In this document: one piece after another, positions 37,424 through 46,628 of the stretch
Layout: the number at the start of each line of letters is the position of its first letter
How positions within the stretch are numbered: the first letter of the stretch is position 1
Notes under the pieces: model-generated
Seen by the model: only the letters and a program-made list of their open reading frames with translations
Database searches by the model: none
Told to the model about the DNA's origin: nothing
Made by a program: the position numbers and the translations under genes
From: Pseudomonas viridiflava
GTDB lineage: Bacteria; Pseudomonadota; Gammaproteobacteria; Pseudomonadales; Pseudomonadaceae
Reading direction: 5' to 3'
Length of the DNA: 64,000 bases
Assembly (NCBI RefSeq): GCF_900589395.1
Contig: NZ_UUIS01000031.1
Location: forward strand, 62,001-126,000

Positions 37424-38077
37424 TTAATTGAACAATCCGGCGGCCAGGTTGATGGTCAGGCCCAGGATGGCTGTATTGAAGATGAAGCCAATCAGGCTCT
37501 GCGCCAGAACGATCTTGCGCATCTCGCGTGTCATGACCCCGACATCGGAGGTCTGCACGGCCACGCCCAAGGTGAAGGAAAAGTACAAAAAATCCCACTG
37601 GTCCGGATGCTTTTCGCCGTCGGGGAAATTCAGCGCCGGTGTCGGGCCGGGCCAGGTGTAGAACAGCCGGGCGTAATGCAGGCTGAAGATGACACCGATC
37701 AACAGCCAGGAGCCCACCACCGTCACGCCTGTGAAGCTGTATTTGAGCGCCTGATGATCGCCGGGCATGACCTTGCTACTGGCCAGCTCGACGATGATTG
37801 CTGCCAGGCTGGCCAATGCGGCCACGCACACCATGAGCAATACCACCCCAGCATTCTCTTTTTCGATAATGGCGATCCTCCTGACATCGGCGGCGCTGTT
37901 GCTGAACGTGCGACCAAGGATCAGGGCCAGAAACAGCCAGACCGTGACATTCCAGCCGATCAGGCCGCACTGCATCAGGCTCAGGGACGGGATCAGCCAG
38001 GCCGAGCCGATGCCGGCCGCCAGGCCAAGGACGGCGGAGCCGGTCAGGCGTGGGTGAGTACGCAGGATGTGCGGCAT
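37424..38077 (-). CDS. DUF1345 family membrane protein
   Basis: A 217-residue protein with five or six membrane helices, the first from [21 protein letters not shown]. The family signature [22 protein letters not shown] (about 168-189), with its tryptophan/aspartate run, is characteristic of DUF1345. A cytosolic loop is rich in charged residues. Function unknown. The upstream pxpA gene ends two bases before this start, so translation is probably coupled. AAGGGTG precedes the start codon. Confidence 0.8.
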   Translation of the reverse strand: MPHILRTHPRLTGSAVLGLAAGIGSAWLIPSLSLMQCGLIGWNVTVWLFLALILGRTFSNSAADVRRIAIIEKENAGVVLLMVCVAALASLAAIIVELASSKVMPGDHQALKYSFTGVTVVGSWLLIGVIFSLHYARLFYTWPGPTPALNFPDGEKHPDQWDFLYFSFTLGVAVQTSDVGVMTREMRKIVLAQSLIGFIFNTAILGLTINLAAGLFN

Positions 38078-38078
38078 G

Positions 38079-38831
38079 TCACCCTTGCCCCAGTGTGCTG
38101 AAGGCCTCGCGAATGCGCTGCACGGCAGCAATGGAACTCTGGTTGTCACCGTGTACGCACAAGGTGTCGACCTGTAGCGACAAGGCACTGCCATCGCTGG
38201 CGGTCAGGGGCTCACCACGGGCCAGGGTCAGGGCCTGGGCGATCACGGTTTCAGGGTCATGGTGCACCGCGCCCGGCAGGCTGCGCGACATCAGGTGCCC
38301 GTCCGGGTCATAGGCGCGGTCGGCAAAGGCCTCGAACCAGATCGGCACGCCGTACTCGGCGCTCAGACCTTGTGCAGTGCTGTTGTCCCGCGAGGCCATG
38401 AGCATCAGGCGCAGGTCGCTACCATAGGCGGCTACGGCCTTGAACACCGCTCGCAACTGGGCCGGGGAGCGCATCATGTCGTTGTACATCGCGCCATGCG
38501 GCTTGACGTACTGCACCCGGCCGCCCTCGGCGCGGCAGATGCCGTCCAGTGCGCCGATCTGGTACAGCAGCATGTCTTCGACTTCCTGCGCCGAGCAGTT
38601 CATCGAACGGCGACCAAAGCCGACCAGGTCCGGGTAGGCCGGGTGCGCGCCGATGGTCACCTGATGTTCCAGGGCCAGCGCCACGGTCTTGCGCATGATG
38701 GATGGGTCGGAGGCATGAAAGCCGCAGGCAATGTTGGCGCAGTCGATCCAGGGCATGACCTGGGCGTCGCCGCCCATGGTCCAGGCACCGAAGCTTTCGC
38801 CGATGTCGCAGTTGAGCAGAGGGATGTTCAT
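38079..38831 (-). CDS. pxpA: 5-oxoprolinase subunit A (LamB/YcsF family)
   Basis: A 250-residue member of the LamB/YcsF family. PxpA is one of the three subunits of the ATP-dependent 5-oxoprolinase that opens pyroglutamate to glutamate. It starts [13 protein letters not shown] (about residues 5-17), and the sequence [18 protein letters not shown] (about 61-78) holds conserved polar residues of the active site. The partner subunits PxpB and PxpC are not in the visible surroundings, so they must lie elsewhere or this protein works differently. It is followed by a DUF1345 gene and lies downstream of a DUF1989 gene on the same strand. Confidence 0.88.
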   Translation of the reverse strand: MNIPLLNCDIGESFGAWTMGGDAQVMPWIDCANIACGFHASDPSIMRKTVALALEHQVTIGAHPAYPDLVGFGRRSMNCSAQEVEDMLLYQIGALDGICRAEGGRVQYVKPHGAMYNDMMRSPAQLRAVFKAVAAYGSDLRLMLMASRDNSTAQGLSAEYGVPIWFEAFADRAYDPDGHLMSRSLPGAVHHDPETVIAQALTLARGEPLTASDGSALSLQVDTLCVHGDNQSSIAAVQRIREAFSTLGQG

Positions 38832-38907
38832 AGCATCGATTCCAGGGTTATCCGGCCGTAAGCATAACCGGGGCGCGGCACAAGATCGCCCCGGTCGGCC
38901 TGCGTGC

Positions 38908-39759
38908 TTATTTTTCCCACGGCGCCCTTGGAATCATCAGGCCATGGTTGCCGTTATAGGCCGCGCGCGCCGGCGACTCCCAGCCTTCAAGCAGAGTGGC
39001 GGGCAGGCTGTAGATCTCGACCCCCAAAGGTCGACAGACCGTGAGCGGGTCTTCGGCGTCCGGCCCCCACATCGGCAGCGACAGGTCGCCGCCCGGGCAG
39101 GTCGACAGCGCGCACAACAGGTCGATCTCGGCGAAGAATTCCAGGTAGTCACCTTGCCTGGCCGGGCAAGCCTTCATGAAATACAGGTCGTCATGGTTCA
39201 GGCCCGTGCACTGGAAAATATTCAGCACGTCATGCACGTCGAACTCGGTCAGGCCATGCGGCAGCACGGCGCGGGTCAGGTTGGAGTGGCAGTGGTGGTG
39301 GAAGTCTTCGCCGGTGAGCATGCGGTTCACGTACGGGTCGCAGCGTGTGCCCAACAGGTCGTGCAAGCGCCCGCCATGCTCGTCGATACCGTAGTCGGCC
39401 AGGCTGTCGTCGGTAATGGTCACCATCGGCCGCAAGAACGGCAGGTTCGACCACAGCCGGTCATGGGTGCTGACATGTGCGCCCTGCAACTGCCGGGTGC
39501 GCGCGGCCCACAGGCGCTCGCGCGGGTCGTTGGCGTTCCAGACGTTGAAATCACCCACCTGGGGCCCGACCGGTGTGGTGACACGAAACACATGCCCGGC
39601 CGGCACCTTCCAGGCGCGCCCGGTACGAATCGGTACCTCGAACTGCTCGACCAGCGTGCGGCCGTCCTTGTGATCACGAATGCGCTCGTAAAAGGCGGTG
39701 TCGACCTGCAGGGCGCTGCCTTTGCTGACCTGATAGGCGGCGGGGTAATCCTTGTACAT
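38908..39759 (-). CDS. DUF1989 / urea carboxylase-associated family protein
   Basis: A 283-residue protein of the DUF1989 family. Proteins of this family occur as pairs with urea carboxylase; single-chain versions like this occur in other amide pathways. Conserved segments include [16 protein letters not shown] (about residues 64-79), [22 protein letters not shown] and [10 protein letters not shown] with several histidines and cysteines that could bind metal. GGAG lies before ATG 39759, which avoids the upstream ORF extension. The neighbours are pxpA and DUF1345, suggesting a role in small amide or lactam metabolism. This is inference. Confidence 0.78.
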   Translation of the reverse strand: MYKDYPAAYQVSKGSALQVDTAFYERIRDHKDGRTLVEQFEVPIRTGRAWKVPAGHVFRVTTPVGPQVGDFNVWNANDPRERLWAARTRQLQGAHVSTHDRLWSNLPFLRPMVTITDDSLADYGIDEHGGRLHDLLGTRCDPYVNRMLTGEDFHHHCHSNLTRAVLPHGLTEFDVHDVLNIFQCTGLNHDDLYFMKACPARQGDYLEFFAEIDLLCALSTCPGGDLSLPMWGPDAEDPLTVCRPLGVEIYSLPATLLEGWESPARAAYNGNHGLMIPRAPWEK

Positions 39760-39867
39760 GGTGGAGGCTCCGTTTTTGTGAAGAGGACGCCGTCGTGCCG
39801 ACGCACTCAAACCCTGACATCAAGCCATAACCGTGCCAAGTGAGTGGCCAGGTCGGGTGCCTGGACA

Positions 39868-39896
39868 ATGACAATCACGCTGGTCTGCTGTATAGA
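39868..39896 (+). promoter_or_regulatory. promoter of the TPP-riboswitch operon
   Basis: ATGACA (39868-39873), a 17-base spacer and TATAGA (39891-39896) form a good sigma-70 promoter immediately before the riboswitch. Confidence 0.6.
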
Positions 39897-39897
39897 T

Positions 39898-39995
39898 GCC
39901 TGCACCAAGGGGAGCCCGTGCACGGGCTGAGAAATCGCTGATGCAGTGCGATGACCCTTACACCTGATCCGGATCATGCCGGCGGAGGGATGGGC
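39898..39995 (+). promoter_or_regulatory. TPP riboswitch (THI element)
   Basis: The conserved thi-box parts appear in order: GGGGAGCCC...GGGCTGAGAAATCGC, then GATGACCCTTACACCTGATCC, GGATCATGCCGGCG and GAGGGATGGGC. GGGCTGAGA and ACCTGATC are the pyrimidine- and diphosphate-sensing segments. It lies about 55 bases before two tenA genes and should shut them off when thiamine diphosphate is abundant. A T run (GGGCTTTTT) follows the aptamer, so it may act by termination or by hiding the ribosome site. Confidence 0.95.
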
Positions 39996-40050
39996 TTTTT
40001 AACCTGCCTTTTTGCCGGTCTCCTGTTTGCTTCTACAGAGAGCCCAGCCC

Positions 40051-40698
40051 ATGAACGAGCGTTTTTCCGAAACCCTGCGCCTGCAAAGCGAGCCGACCTG
40101 GTCGGCGGCCGTGCAGCACCGCTTTGTCGATGAACTGTGTACCGGCACCCTGGATGACCAGGTCATGGGCCACTACCTGATCCAGGACCACCGTTTTCTC
40201 GACAGCTTCCTGACCCTGCTGGGCGCGGCAATCGCCAGTGCCGACTGTTTCGAGGCGCGCCTGCGCCTGGGGCGTTTTGCCGGGATGATCTCGGGCGAAG
40301 AGAACACTTATTTCCTGCGGGCGTTCGAAGCCCTGGGCATTACTGCGCAACAACGCCAGACCCCACCAGACACGGCGGCCACTGCAGGCTTCAAGGCCCT
40401 GATGCAGGAAGCGGCGGCGACCCGTTCCTATGCGGCGGCACTGGCAGTGCTGACGGTGGCCGAATGGCTGTACCTGGACTGGGCCAGCCGCGCGCCGCAG
40501 CCGTTGCCGGACAACTTCGTGCACGCCGAATGGATCACCCTGCATGACAACCCGTTCTTTCGCGATTTCATTGCGTTCCTGCGCGCCGAACTGGATCGGG
40601 TAGGGCCGGCTGAAGAGGCGTTGAGCCGTGACTTCTTCTTGCGTGCGGTGCAGTTGGAACGCGAATTTTTCGACACCGTCTATGCCATCGGGGCCTGA
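40051..40698 (+). CDS. tenA: TenA-family thiaminase II-like protein lacking the active-site cysteine (TenA_E-like)
   Basis: A 215-residue TenA/PqqC-fold protein. The conserved aspartate motif HYLIQDHRFLDSF (about residues 39-51) and the C-terminal glutamate motif (VQLEREFFD) are present. The usual cysteine site instead reads VLTVAEWLYLDW, with alanine-glutamate where PCxxGY is found in the downstream protein. This places it with TenA_E proteins, which in other organisms hydrolyse formylamino- or amino-HMP for salvage of the thiamine pyrimidine. It is controlled by the TPP riboswitch and followed four bases later by a cysteine-containing TenA gene. Start ATG 40051 gives the normal N-terminus. 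Confidence 0.87.
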   Translation: MNERFSETLRLQSEPTWSAAVQHRFVDELCTGTLDDQVMGHYLIQDHRFLDSFLTLLGAAIASADCFEARLRLGRFAGMISGEENTYFLRAFEALGITAQQRQTPPDTAATAGFKALMQEAAATRSYAAALAVLTVAEWLYLDWASRAPQPLPDNFVHAEWITLHDNPFFRDFIAFLRAELDRVGPAEEALSRDFFLRAVQLEREFFDTVYAIGA

Positions 40699-40701
40699 AC
40701 C

Positions 40702-41367
40702 ATGGATATTTTCGACCGTCTCAAAGCGGCCGCCGCGACAGACTGGCAGGGCTATGTCGACCATTCCTTCGTGCGCCAGATGGGCGCTGGTACTTTGCCG
40801 CACGCCGCGTTTCGCCACTACCTGGTCCAGGATTACCTGTTTCTGACCCAGTTTGCCCGGGCCTGGGCGCTGGCCGCCTACAAGAGCCGCACCCTGGCCG
40901 ACATCCGCGCCGCCCAGGCCGGGCTGGCGGCGATCCTCGACGAAACCGAACTGCATGTGCGCCTCTGCGCCCGCTGGGGCCTGAGCCGCGAAGCGATGGA
41001 AGCCGCGCCTGAGCACCAGGCCACAGTGGCCTACACCCGCTACGTGCTCGATTGCGGTGCTGCCGGCGACTTGCTGGAACTGCACGTCGCGCTGGCGCCC
41101 TGCGTGATCGGCTATGCGGTGATTGGTCGGGCCTTGGCACCGAAGGGTGTCGAGGCGCTGGCCGATCATCCGTACCGTGACTGGATTGCCGAATACGCCG
41201 GCGACGGTTATCAACAGGTGGCCCGTGAGGCACGTCGGCATCTGGATGAACTGGCCGCCCGCAGCATGACCGAGCAACGCTTCGCCGACCTGGTGGGTGT
41301 GTTCGGCAAGGCTTCGCGGCTGGAGGCCGATTTCTGGCAGATGGGGCTGGACGCCGATCACACATAA
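40702..41367 (+). CDS. tenA: TenA-family thiaminase II (aminopyrimidine aminohydrolase)
   Basis: A 221-residue TenA_C protein. It has the HYLVQDYLFLTQFA motif (about residues 37-50), an active-site cysteine in LAPCVIGY (about residue 134) and the terminal glutamate in LEADFWQMGL, so hydrolysis of aminopyrimidine (amino-HMP to HMP) is expected. The gene starts four bases after the TenA_E-like gene. The pair probably acts in sequence on oxidised or formylated base-degraded thiamine. A hairpin with a T run on the opposite strand lies just after the stop. Confidence 0.92.
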   Translation: MDIFDRLKAAAATDWQGYVDHSFVRQMGAGTLPHAAFRHYLVQDYLFLTQFARAWALAAYKSRTLADIRAAQAGLAAILDETELHVRLCARWGLSREAMEAAPEHQATVAYTRYVLDCGAAGDLLELHVALAPCVIGYAVIGRALAPKGVEALADHPYRDWIAEYAGDGYQQVAREARRHLDELAARSMTEQRFADLVGVFGKASRLEADFWQMGLDADHT

Positions 41368-41398
41368 AAAAACGGCGCGCAAGGGGGTTGCGCGCCGG
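41366..41398 (-). terminator. terminator between tenA and gudD
   Basis: CGGCGCGCAA and TTGCGCGCCG pair around a GGGGG loop; the minus-strand read-out ends in a seven-base T run, so it mainly terminates gudD. Confidence 0.88.
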
Positions 41399-41441
41399 TT
41401 GCCAGCAAGAAGTGGCCAGTTCTACAGGTTATTGGGGGCGA

Positions 41442-42794
41442 TCAACGCACCAGGCACGGCTGCTTGTTGTTGAACGTCCAGTTCGGAATCAGAAACTGCA
41501 TGGCGGCGGCGTCGTCGCGGGCGCCCAGGCCCATACCCTTGTACAGCTCGTGGGCCTTGTTGACCTGGTCCATGTCCAGCTCGACACCCAGGCCCGGCTT
41601 GTTCGGCACATGCACCTTGCCCTCGACAATGCGCAAAGGCTCCTTGGTCAGGCGCTGGCCGTCCTGCCAGATCCAGTGGGTGTCCAGCGCGGTGATCTCG
41701 CCCGGTGCGGCAGCGCCGACATGGGTGAACATGGCCAGCGAAATGTCGAAATGGTTATTGGAATGCGAACCCCAGGTCAGGCCCCACTCGTTGCACATCT
41801 GCGCCACGCGCACCGAACCCTGCATGGTCCAGAAGTGCGGGTCGGCCAGCGGGATGTCCACCGATTGCAACTGAATGGTGTGGCCCATCTGGCGCCAGTC
41901 GGTGGCGATCATGTTGGTGGCGGTGCGCAGGCCGGTGGCGCGGCGGAACTCGGCCATGACTTCGCGACCGGAATAACCGTTTTCGGCGCCGCATGGGTCT
42001 TCGGCATAGGCCAGTACATGGTGCTGGTCGCGGCACAGGCGCACGGCTTCTTTCAATGACCAGGCGCCGTTGGGGTCCAGGGTGATGCGTGCGTCGGGGA
42101 AGCGCTCGGCCAGTGCGGTGACCGCTTCGATCTCTTCGTCACCGCGCAGCACGCCACCCTTGAGCTTGAGGTCCTTGAAGCCATAGCGATCACGCGCCGC
42201 TTCGGCCAGGCGGACCACCGCTTCAGGGGTCAGGGCCTTTTCATGACGAATGCGGAACCATTCGTTGTCCGCCTCCTGCTCGCGACGGTAGGGCAGGTCA
42301 GTCTGGTCCTGGTCGCCGACGTAGAACAGGTAGCCGAGCATCTCCACGGCATCGCGCTGCTGGCCTTCACCGAGCAGGGCGGCCACCGGCACTTCCAGGT
42401 GCTGGCCGAGCAGGTCGAGCAGGGCAGCTTCCAGGGCGGTGACCGCATGAATGGCGATGCGCAGATCGAAGGTCTGCAGGCCGCGGCCGGCCGAGTCGCG
42501 TTCGGCGAAGGCCTTGCGCGCGTCGTTGAGCATCTTCTGGTAGCTGCCGATGCCGTGGCCGACCACCAGGGTGCGGGCGTCTTCCAGGGTCTGGCGGATC
42601 GCTTCGCCGCCGGGCACTTCACCGACGCCGGTATTACCGGCGCTGTCCTTGAGGATCAGGATATTGCGCGTGAAGTAAGGGCCATGGGCGCCGCTCAGGT
42701 TGAGCAGCATGTCGTCATGGCCCGCCACGGGAACAACCTGCAGGCTGGTGATGACAGGCGTCTTGCCGGTGGTGTGAGCGGTCTGTTGAGTCAT
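41442..42794 (-). CDS. gudD: glucarate dehydratase
   Basis: A 450-residue enolase-superfamily enzyme that dehydrates D-glucarate to 5-keto-4-deoxyglucarate. The N-terminal capping domain includes [16 protein letters not shown]. In the barrel, the catalytic lysines are in DLKLKGGVL (about residues 206-214), metal ligands are in ITLDPNGAW and [14 protein letters not shown], and the catalytic histidine is in [19 protein letters not shown] [18 protein letters not shown]. The length and motifs fit GudD rather than the GudX paralogue. An FCD-family regulator gene is divergent from it with candidate operators between them. Transporter and ketodeoxyglucarate dehydratase genes are not adjacent. Confidence 0.95.
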   Translation of the reverse strand: MTQQTAHTTGKTPVITSLQVVPVAGHDDMLLNLSGAHGPYFTRNILILKDSAGNTGVGEVPGGEAIRQTLEDARTLVVGHGIGSYQKMLNDARKAFAERDSAGRGLQTFDLRIAIHAVTALEAALLDLLGQHLEVPVAALLGEGQQRDAVEMLGYLFYVGDQDQTDLPYRREQEADNEWFRIRHEKALTPEAVVRLAEAARDRYGFKDLKLKGGVLRGDEEIEAVTALAERFPDARITLDPNGAWSLKEAVRLCRDQHHVLAYAEDPCGAENGYSGREVMAEFRRATGLRTATNMIATDWRQMGHTIQLQSVDIPLADPHFWTMQGSVRVAQMCNEWGLTWGSHSNNHFDISLAMFTHVGAAAPGEITALDTHWIWQDGQRLTKEPLRIVEGKVHVPNKPGLGVELDMDQVNKAHELYKGMGLGARDDAAAMQFLIPNWTFNNKQPCLVR

Positions 42795-43265
42795 GGTCGG
42801 GTCCTTATTATCAAGTCTTTTTTGTCTGGCTCGGTGGGTCGAAGCAATTTCGGGTCTTCAGTGGCTGACGAGGCTCAGGAGGGGCCCCTGTGTCATGCAG
42901 GTTTAAACGATTCGCCGTTTTCTTTGTCGGTTATCATACAAGTTATTGATATTGCTGCAAGAGGGTTAGCAATAGGAATCATCGAATGCATAACCCTAAC
43001 GTGCGCATCAAAGAGTGTTTTTGTTTAATTTATTGATTTATAAGAATTTATTTATTTTTATCTAATGTTTGTTGATTCTGGAGGTGAAATTCATCCACTC
43101 TTGCTTGTATTACAAGTTGGACAAGTTGAAAGCCTGTCTGACAAGTTGCCACGCCGCGGCAGGTGCTATGATCCGCCGCATTGCTCAGGTTCCCAGCCCT
43201 TGGCTGCGCATACCTGGTGGCCGGTTGGCGTGTGAAAAAAGACAACCTGTGTCTGGATAATCGTC
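42795..43265. promoter_or_regulatory. AT-rich divergent regulatory region gudD / FCD regulator
   Basis: About 470 bases with no supported gene; the stretch from about 43025 to 43085 is markedly AT-rich. Two sites resemble the FCD-regulator pattern TNGTNNNACNA: TTGTATTACAA at 43105-43115 (exact) and TTATCATACAA at 42931-42941 (one mismatch). They lie near the two gene starts, as expected for a divergently acting repressor. The imperfect symmetry GGGTTA...TAACCC lies between them. Confidence 0.5.
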
Positions 43266-43976
43266 ATGCAAGCATTCTCGAAAGCCCCACCCAAGCGTCG
43301 GCAACACAATCTGGCCACTGATCTTGTGACCGAACTGAGCCAGCGCATTCTGCTGGGCAAGATCGCGCCGGGTCACAAGCTGCCTTCGGAAAATGAAATC
43401 GTGCGCGAGCACGGCGTCAGCCGCACGGTGGTGCGCGAGGCCATTTCCAAGCTGCAGGCGTCGGGGCTGGTGGTGACCCACCAGGGCAAGGGCACCTTCG
43501 TGCTGGAGCGCCAGCACCAGACCGGCCTGCGCCTGAAGGTCGAGACGGCCTCGCGGGTGCGGGACATCATCGAGCTGCGCATCGGCCTGGAAACCCAGGC
43601 CGTGGCCCTGGCCGCCGTGCGTCGCACCGATGAACAACTGGCCGCCATGCGCCAGGCACTGGATGATTATCAGGACCTGCTGGCCAATGACGACAGCTGT
43701 GTCGAGGCTGACAAGCGCTTTCACATGCTGATCGCCGAGGCCACCGGCAACCCTTATTTTCTGGAAATCATGCAGCACCTGGGCAGTGCGGTGATCCCGC
43801 GCGCGCGCCTCGACAACAGCGAGCGCGCCGGCAGCAACCTGGCGCCCCATGGTTATCTGGCCAACCTGGAACATGAAGCGCTGCTCAGCGCCATCCGCCG
43901 CAAAGACCCCGACGCCGCCCGCGCCGCGATGTGGACCCACCTGAGCAACAGCCGCGAACGCCTGGTACCTTTGTAA
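43266..43976 (+). CDS. FadR/FCD-type GntR-family regulator, probable glucarate regulator
   Basis: A 236-residue GntR-family protein. The winged helix-turn-helix (about residues 15-78) contains LPSENEIVREHGVSRTVVRE, and the C-terminal all-helical FCD domain (about 95-230) has metal-type residues in IELRIGLETQAVALA, DKRFHMLIAEATGNPYF and HEALLSAIRRKD. FCD regulators bind carboxylic acids such as glucarate. The divergent gudD gene and FCD-type half-sites between them support a role as a glucarate-responsive repressor; not proved. Downstream is a REP pair. Confidence 0.85.
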   Translation: MQAFSKAPPKRRQHNLATDLVTELSQRILLGKIAPGHKLPSENEIVREHGVSRTVVREAISKLQASGLVVTHQGKGTFVLERQHQTGLRLKVETASRVRDIIELRIGLETQAVALAAVRRTDEQLAAMRQALDDYQDLLANDDSCVEADKRFHMLIAEATGNPYFLEIMQHLGSAVIPRARLDNSERAGSNLAPHGYLANLEHEALLSAIRRKDPDAARAAMWTHLSNSRERLVPL

Positions 43977-44006
43977 AAATCCCCCACCTGGCAAACCTGG
44001 CGCCAG

Positions 44007-44150
44007 GTAGGAGCGCGCTCTGCCCGCGACCGGCTGCGTCAGCAGTCGTAAATTTTCAGCATTTCGCAGATTTTCAGGTCTTGAATTTGCAGCGTTTCAT
44101 CAATTTTACGACTGCTGACGCAGCCGGTCGCGGGCAGAGCGCGCTCCTAC
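44007..44150. repeat. 46-bp perfect inverted repeat (REP/BIME)
   Basis: The arm 44007-44052, starting GTAGGAGCGCGCTCTGCCCG and ending in GTCGTAAA, is repeated exactly and inverted at 44105-44150, with 52 bases between. The right arm includes the TAG stop of the hydrolase gene on the minus strand. A related but degraded copy is at 3609-3731. Confidence 0.95.
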
Positions 44151-45295
44151 TGGGCCTCCATCACGCTGAGCATTACGTGTGCTTGCCACGGGTAATAGGG
44201 GTTGAAGGTCAGTCGCGCATGCACCTTGCCGTCGGCGCGGTAGCCCCAGTCCGAATACCACACCGGCTCCCCGGCCGCACAGCGGGCCATGTCGGCCGCG
44301 GTCTGGCCGTTCCAACAGATGCGCTGGCTGCCTTTGGCGCCATACAACGGGTTGTCAGGCGAAAACAGCAGGCCCATGTGCGAGAACTGGCTGATCTGCT
44401 GCTCGGGCAGGTAATCCTCGCGCACCAGCACCCGTGGCTGCGCGGCCGTGTTATGCGGGGCACTGCCGTACCACACCAGCCGGCTGGCCGGGTGGGTGAA
44501 GCGGGTGTTGAAGGTGTCGAGCACAAAGCCGGTGTCGAGCACCGAATCATGTTCGGTCAGGGCGATGAACACCGGCTTGGCATAGGCCTTTTCGACCAGG
44601 CGCTTGCGCGCCACCACGCTGCTGAGGTGGAACTGGGCAAAGCCGTTGGTGGGCACATTGAGGTAGCGCACCGGCGTCTGCATGGGGCGTACGCCATCGT
44701 TGGGCTCGGCCAGCCAGGGCCTGGCCCAGCCGATCCACGGGGTCAGCCACACATAGGCGCTGTCGGAGCGAAAGGCCGGTGAAAACAGCAGCAACCCGGC
44801 AATGTCATCGTGCTCGTAGGCGTAGTCGAGCACCAGGTTGGCACCGGTGGAAAAGCCGCCCAGATAGACCTTTGGCACATCGTGGGCCAGTTGCCCGGCC
44901 TGCTCGCGCACCACCTGTTGCCACTGCTCTAGCGTGACCTCCAGCATGTCTTCGGGGCGCGTGCCGTGGCCGGGCAGCAGCACGGTGCGCACCAGGTAAC
45001 CCTGATCGGCCAGCGTGCGGCCGATGTCATGAAACGACCAGGGCGAATCGCCTAGTCCGTGCACCAGCAGCACGCCGGCCCTGGGCGTGCCGGCCGGGCG
45101 CCACTCCTGCGGCGCGTTCCAGGCCAACTCGGCCTCGCGGGTGTCGGTCTGGAAAACACGGTGGTTCTGCAGCCACGCCAGTGTCTGTTGCCGGTAGCCG
45201 GAAAAACCGGCCTGCGGCGGCACATCGCCGGCTTTCCAGGCGCAGGCTTGCAGGGGGAGGGCGCACAGCAAGGTGAGCAGTCGATAGCGGGGCAC
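44147..45295 (-). CDS. lipoprotein alpha/beta hydrolase
   Basis: A protein of about 382 residues with an N-terminal signal peptide and lipobox (CALPLQAC) and an alpha/beta-hydrolase domain. The oxyanion motif is LLVHGLGDSPWSF, the nucleophile elbow is GFSTGANL, and an acid (LTEHDSVLD) and histidine (SAPHN) follow, so the triad looks complete; the protein would act as an esterase or lipase on the outer membrane or in the periplasm. The GTG start at 45295 gives a normal signal peptide with AAGG nine bases upstream; ATGs at 45322 and 45337 in the same frame are alternatives. The stop codon lies inside a REP arm. Divergent from a CdaR-type regulator. Substrate unknown. Confidence 0.7.
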   Translation of the reverse strand: MPRYRLLTLLCALPLQACAWKAGDVPPQAGFSGYRQQTLAWLQNHRVFQTDTREAELAWNAPQEWRPAGTPRAGVLLVHGLGDSPWSFHDIGRTLADQGYLVRTVLLPGHGTRPEDMLEVTLEQWQQVVREQAGQLAHDVPKVYLGGFSTGANLVLDYAYEHDDIAGLLLFSPAFRSDSAYVWLTPWIGWARPWLAEPNDGVRPMQTPVRYLNVPTNGFAQFHLSSVVARKRLVEKAYAKPVFIALTEHDSVLDTGFVLDTFNTRFTHPASRLVWYGSAPHNTAAQPRVLVREDYLPEQQISQFSHMGLLFSPDNPLYGAKGSQRICWNGQTAADMARCAAGEPVWYSDWGYRADGKVHARLTFNPYYPWQAHVMLSVMEAQ

Positions 45296-45431
45296 GTTCA
45301 AGACCTTCAATGACCTGGGCATCCGGCACTGTGCCATGCTCTTCGCGCGGCGCTGCACTTTCAGGCACACTCCGGCCTGGATAAATTCAACAAAATGTAT
45401 CGGCATGCCAAGGCTGCCGCCGGAGACTGTC

Positions 45432-46538
45432 ATGTTCGCCCTTGATCGCGCCCTGGCTCAGGACATCGTCGACCGTGCCATGGCGATCCTGCCTTACAAC
45501 GTCAATGTCATGGATTACCTGGGCATCATCATCGGCAGCGGTGATGCCGGGCGCCTGAGCACCCGTCATGAAGGCGCACAGGAAGTGTTGGCAACCCGCC
45601 AGGTGGTGGAAATCGACGCCCTGGCTGCCGGCCGCCTGGGTGGGGTCAGACCGGGAGTGAACCTGCCCCTGATGCTCGATCACCAGTTGATCGGCGTGCT
45701 GGGCATTACCGGCGACCCCGAGCAGGTGCGTGTCTATGGCGAGCTGGTCAAAATGACTGCCGAAATGCTCATGGAGCAGCGCCGCCAGCAGGCCGGGCGG
45801 CAGTGGCGCCGGCAGCGCGGCGAAGAGTTGCTGGCGCGCCTGTTGTGGGGCGACTGCCCCGACAGCCTGCTCGAGGAAGCCCGGCACCTGGGGCTGCAGC
45901 CGCAGCAACCGCGCCAGGCGGTGCTGATCGGCCTGAGCGAACCTCTGGACATGGACCACGCGCTGATCACGCGGCTCAACGACCGTTACCCGCAAAGCTG
46001 GTGCATCCTGCGCGAACCGACCCTGTTGTACTGGTGCCGGCCGGTCGAGCGTGAGCGTTATGACGACACCCGGCTGCTGGAACAGGCCGCCGCCCAAGGC
46101 TGGCCGATCCTGCGCATCGCCACTGCCGACGCCTCGACCAGCCTGACGTCATTACGCCAGGCCTGCGCTGCCACCCTGGACCTGCTCGACTACGCCCGCC
46201 ATGTCCTCCCGGCACAGCGCCTGTTGCACTTGCACAGCCTGCGCCTGCCGGTGCTGTTCTGGCGTCATCGCCACGACTGGCTCGCGCAGGACATCGCTGG
46301 CGCCATCACCCCGCTGTATGAACACCCGCAATTACTGGCCACCCTGGACGGCTGGTTCGAGCACAGCGGCGAGAGCCAGGTGTGCGCCGAGGCCCTGGGC
46401 ATTCATCGCAACAGCCTGCGTTACCGCCTGGACAAGATCGCCGAGATCACCGGCTGCAACCCGTACCGCAGCGCCGACTTGCTGCGGCTGTACCTGGGCC
46501 GGCACGTGGCGCCCGACCAGCCTGGCTTGTGCAAATGA
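45432..46538 (+). CDS. cdaR: CdaR-family sugar-diacid regulator
   Basis: A 368-residue PucR/CdaR-type activator. The N-terminal diacid-recognition domain begins ALAQDIVDRAMAILPYNVNVMD (split near residues 7-28) and includes GVNLPLMLDHQLIGVLGITG. The C-terminal HTH contains CAEALGIHRNSLRYRLDKI (about residues 318-336). E. coli CdaR senses glucarate, galactarate and glycerate. GGAG before ATG 45432 supports the start. It lies 90 bases upstream of glycerate kinase in the same direction, so it should activate garK, and perhaps gudD, from this window. Confidence 0.9.
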   Translation: MFALDRALAQDIVDRAMAILPYNVNVMDYLGIIIGSGDAGRLSTRHEGAQEVLATRQVVEIDALAAGRLGGVRPGVNLPLMLDHQLIGVLGITGDPEQVRVYGELVKMTAEMLMEQRRQQAGRQWRRQRGEELLARLLWGDCPDSLLEEARHLGLQPQQPRQAVLIGLSEPLDMDHALITRLNDRYPQSWCILREPTLLYWCRPVERERYDDTRLLEQAAAQGWPILRIATADASTSLTSLRQACAATLDLLDYARHVLPAQRLLHLHSLRLPVLFWRHRHDWLAQDIAGAITPLYEHPQLLATLDGWFEHSGESQVCAEALGIHRNSLRYRLDKIAEITGCNPYRSADLLRLYLGRHVAPDQPGLCK

Positions 46539-46628
46539 ACGACAGGTCCGGGCCGGCATTGTGCGACGGCCCGGCGTAAACCCCGGGTGCGGATGCGAAC
46601 ATGCCGGCACAAGAACAGGAGACGCCCC

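Noticed and set aside
45296..45430. Longer N-terminus of the lipoprotein hydrolase to 45430
   Set aside because: It would overlap the promoter of the divergent CdaR gene and bury the signal peptide; the GTG at 45295 gives a standard lipoprotein leader.
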